From Streptomycetaceae bacterium (GTDB lineage: Bacteria; Actinomycetota; Actinomycetes; Nanopelagicales; Nanopelagicaceae): 6,702 nucleotides of DNA. Below, in pieces: positions 6,662-6,702 of the stretch (within the stretch, counting starts at the first letter, position 1; every line of letters begins with the position of its first letter). The notes below the pieces were generated by a model. The model saw only the letters and a program-made list of their open reading frames with translations. It did not search any database and had not been told where the DNA came from. The position numbers and the translations under genes were made by a program. The stretch lies in the NCBI GenBank assembly GCA_027490415.1, contig JAIXYD010000078.1, forward strand, positions 1 through 6,702. The letters run 5' to 3'.

Positions 6662-6702
6662 CTGGCTTTCGCGCACACGCACTCTTCGACAAATGGTTTA
6701 CC

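Noticed and set aside
6650..6682. Longer version of the small membrane protein starting at GTG 6680-6682
   Set aside because: The ATG at 6647-6649 has a -10-like element at leaderless spacing and the helix begins right after it. The longer form remains possible but is less supported.

Overview
This is an ordinary chromosomal stretch of an actinobacterium. The evidence is an actinobacterial-type initiator tRNA, a Lon-like secreted protease joined to a UPF0182 giant membrane protein (the pairing known from Mycobacterium tuberculosis as Rv3194c/Rv3193c), GTG starts, and TAnnnT -10 elements. Base composition looks close to half GC by eye, with short intergenic gaps. That is low for the phylum and suggests a streamlined lineage such as the freshwater acI/Nanopelagicales group; this assignment is inference.

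Layout: (1) positions 1-1973, plus strand: the 3' part of a copper-type P1B ATPase whose N-terminus lies outside the window. (2) 1974-2009: a 36-base convergent gap holding an in-frame 18-base repeat of the end of the ATPase gene. (3) 2010-2618, minus: a DUF4389 membrane protein built of two homologous halves. (4) 2655-2844: a strong hairpin, an initiator tRNA-fMet gene with a recognisable promoter, and an AT-rich perfect dyad over the stop codon of the next gene. (5) 2836-6649, minus: a compact three-gene operon, transcribed as small membrane protein, then Lon-like (S16) protease, then UPF0182 protein, with gaps of 5 and -4 bases. It may be read from a leaderless promoter just right of the small gene.

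How the genes fit together: the operon products are all predicted to be membrane-bound or extracytoplasmic. The 4-base overlap between the protease and UPF0182 genes implies coupled translation, and the conserved linkage suggests a shared envelope role. No reaction has been assigned to UPF0182 or DUF4389 as far as I know. The ATPase exports copper(I) and is not obviously linked to the rest.

I found no mobile element, CRISPR array or phage gene, and no convincing new multi-gene system. The most useful oddities are a Lon-like protease that appears to lack the PDZ domain of its relatives, the duplicated tail of the ATPase gene, and the dyad and hairpin around the initiator tRNA.
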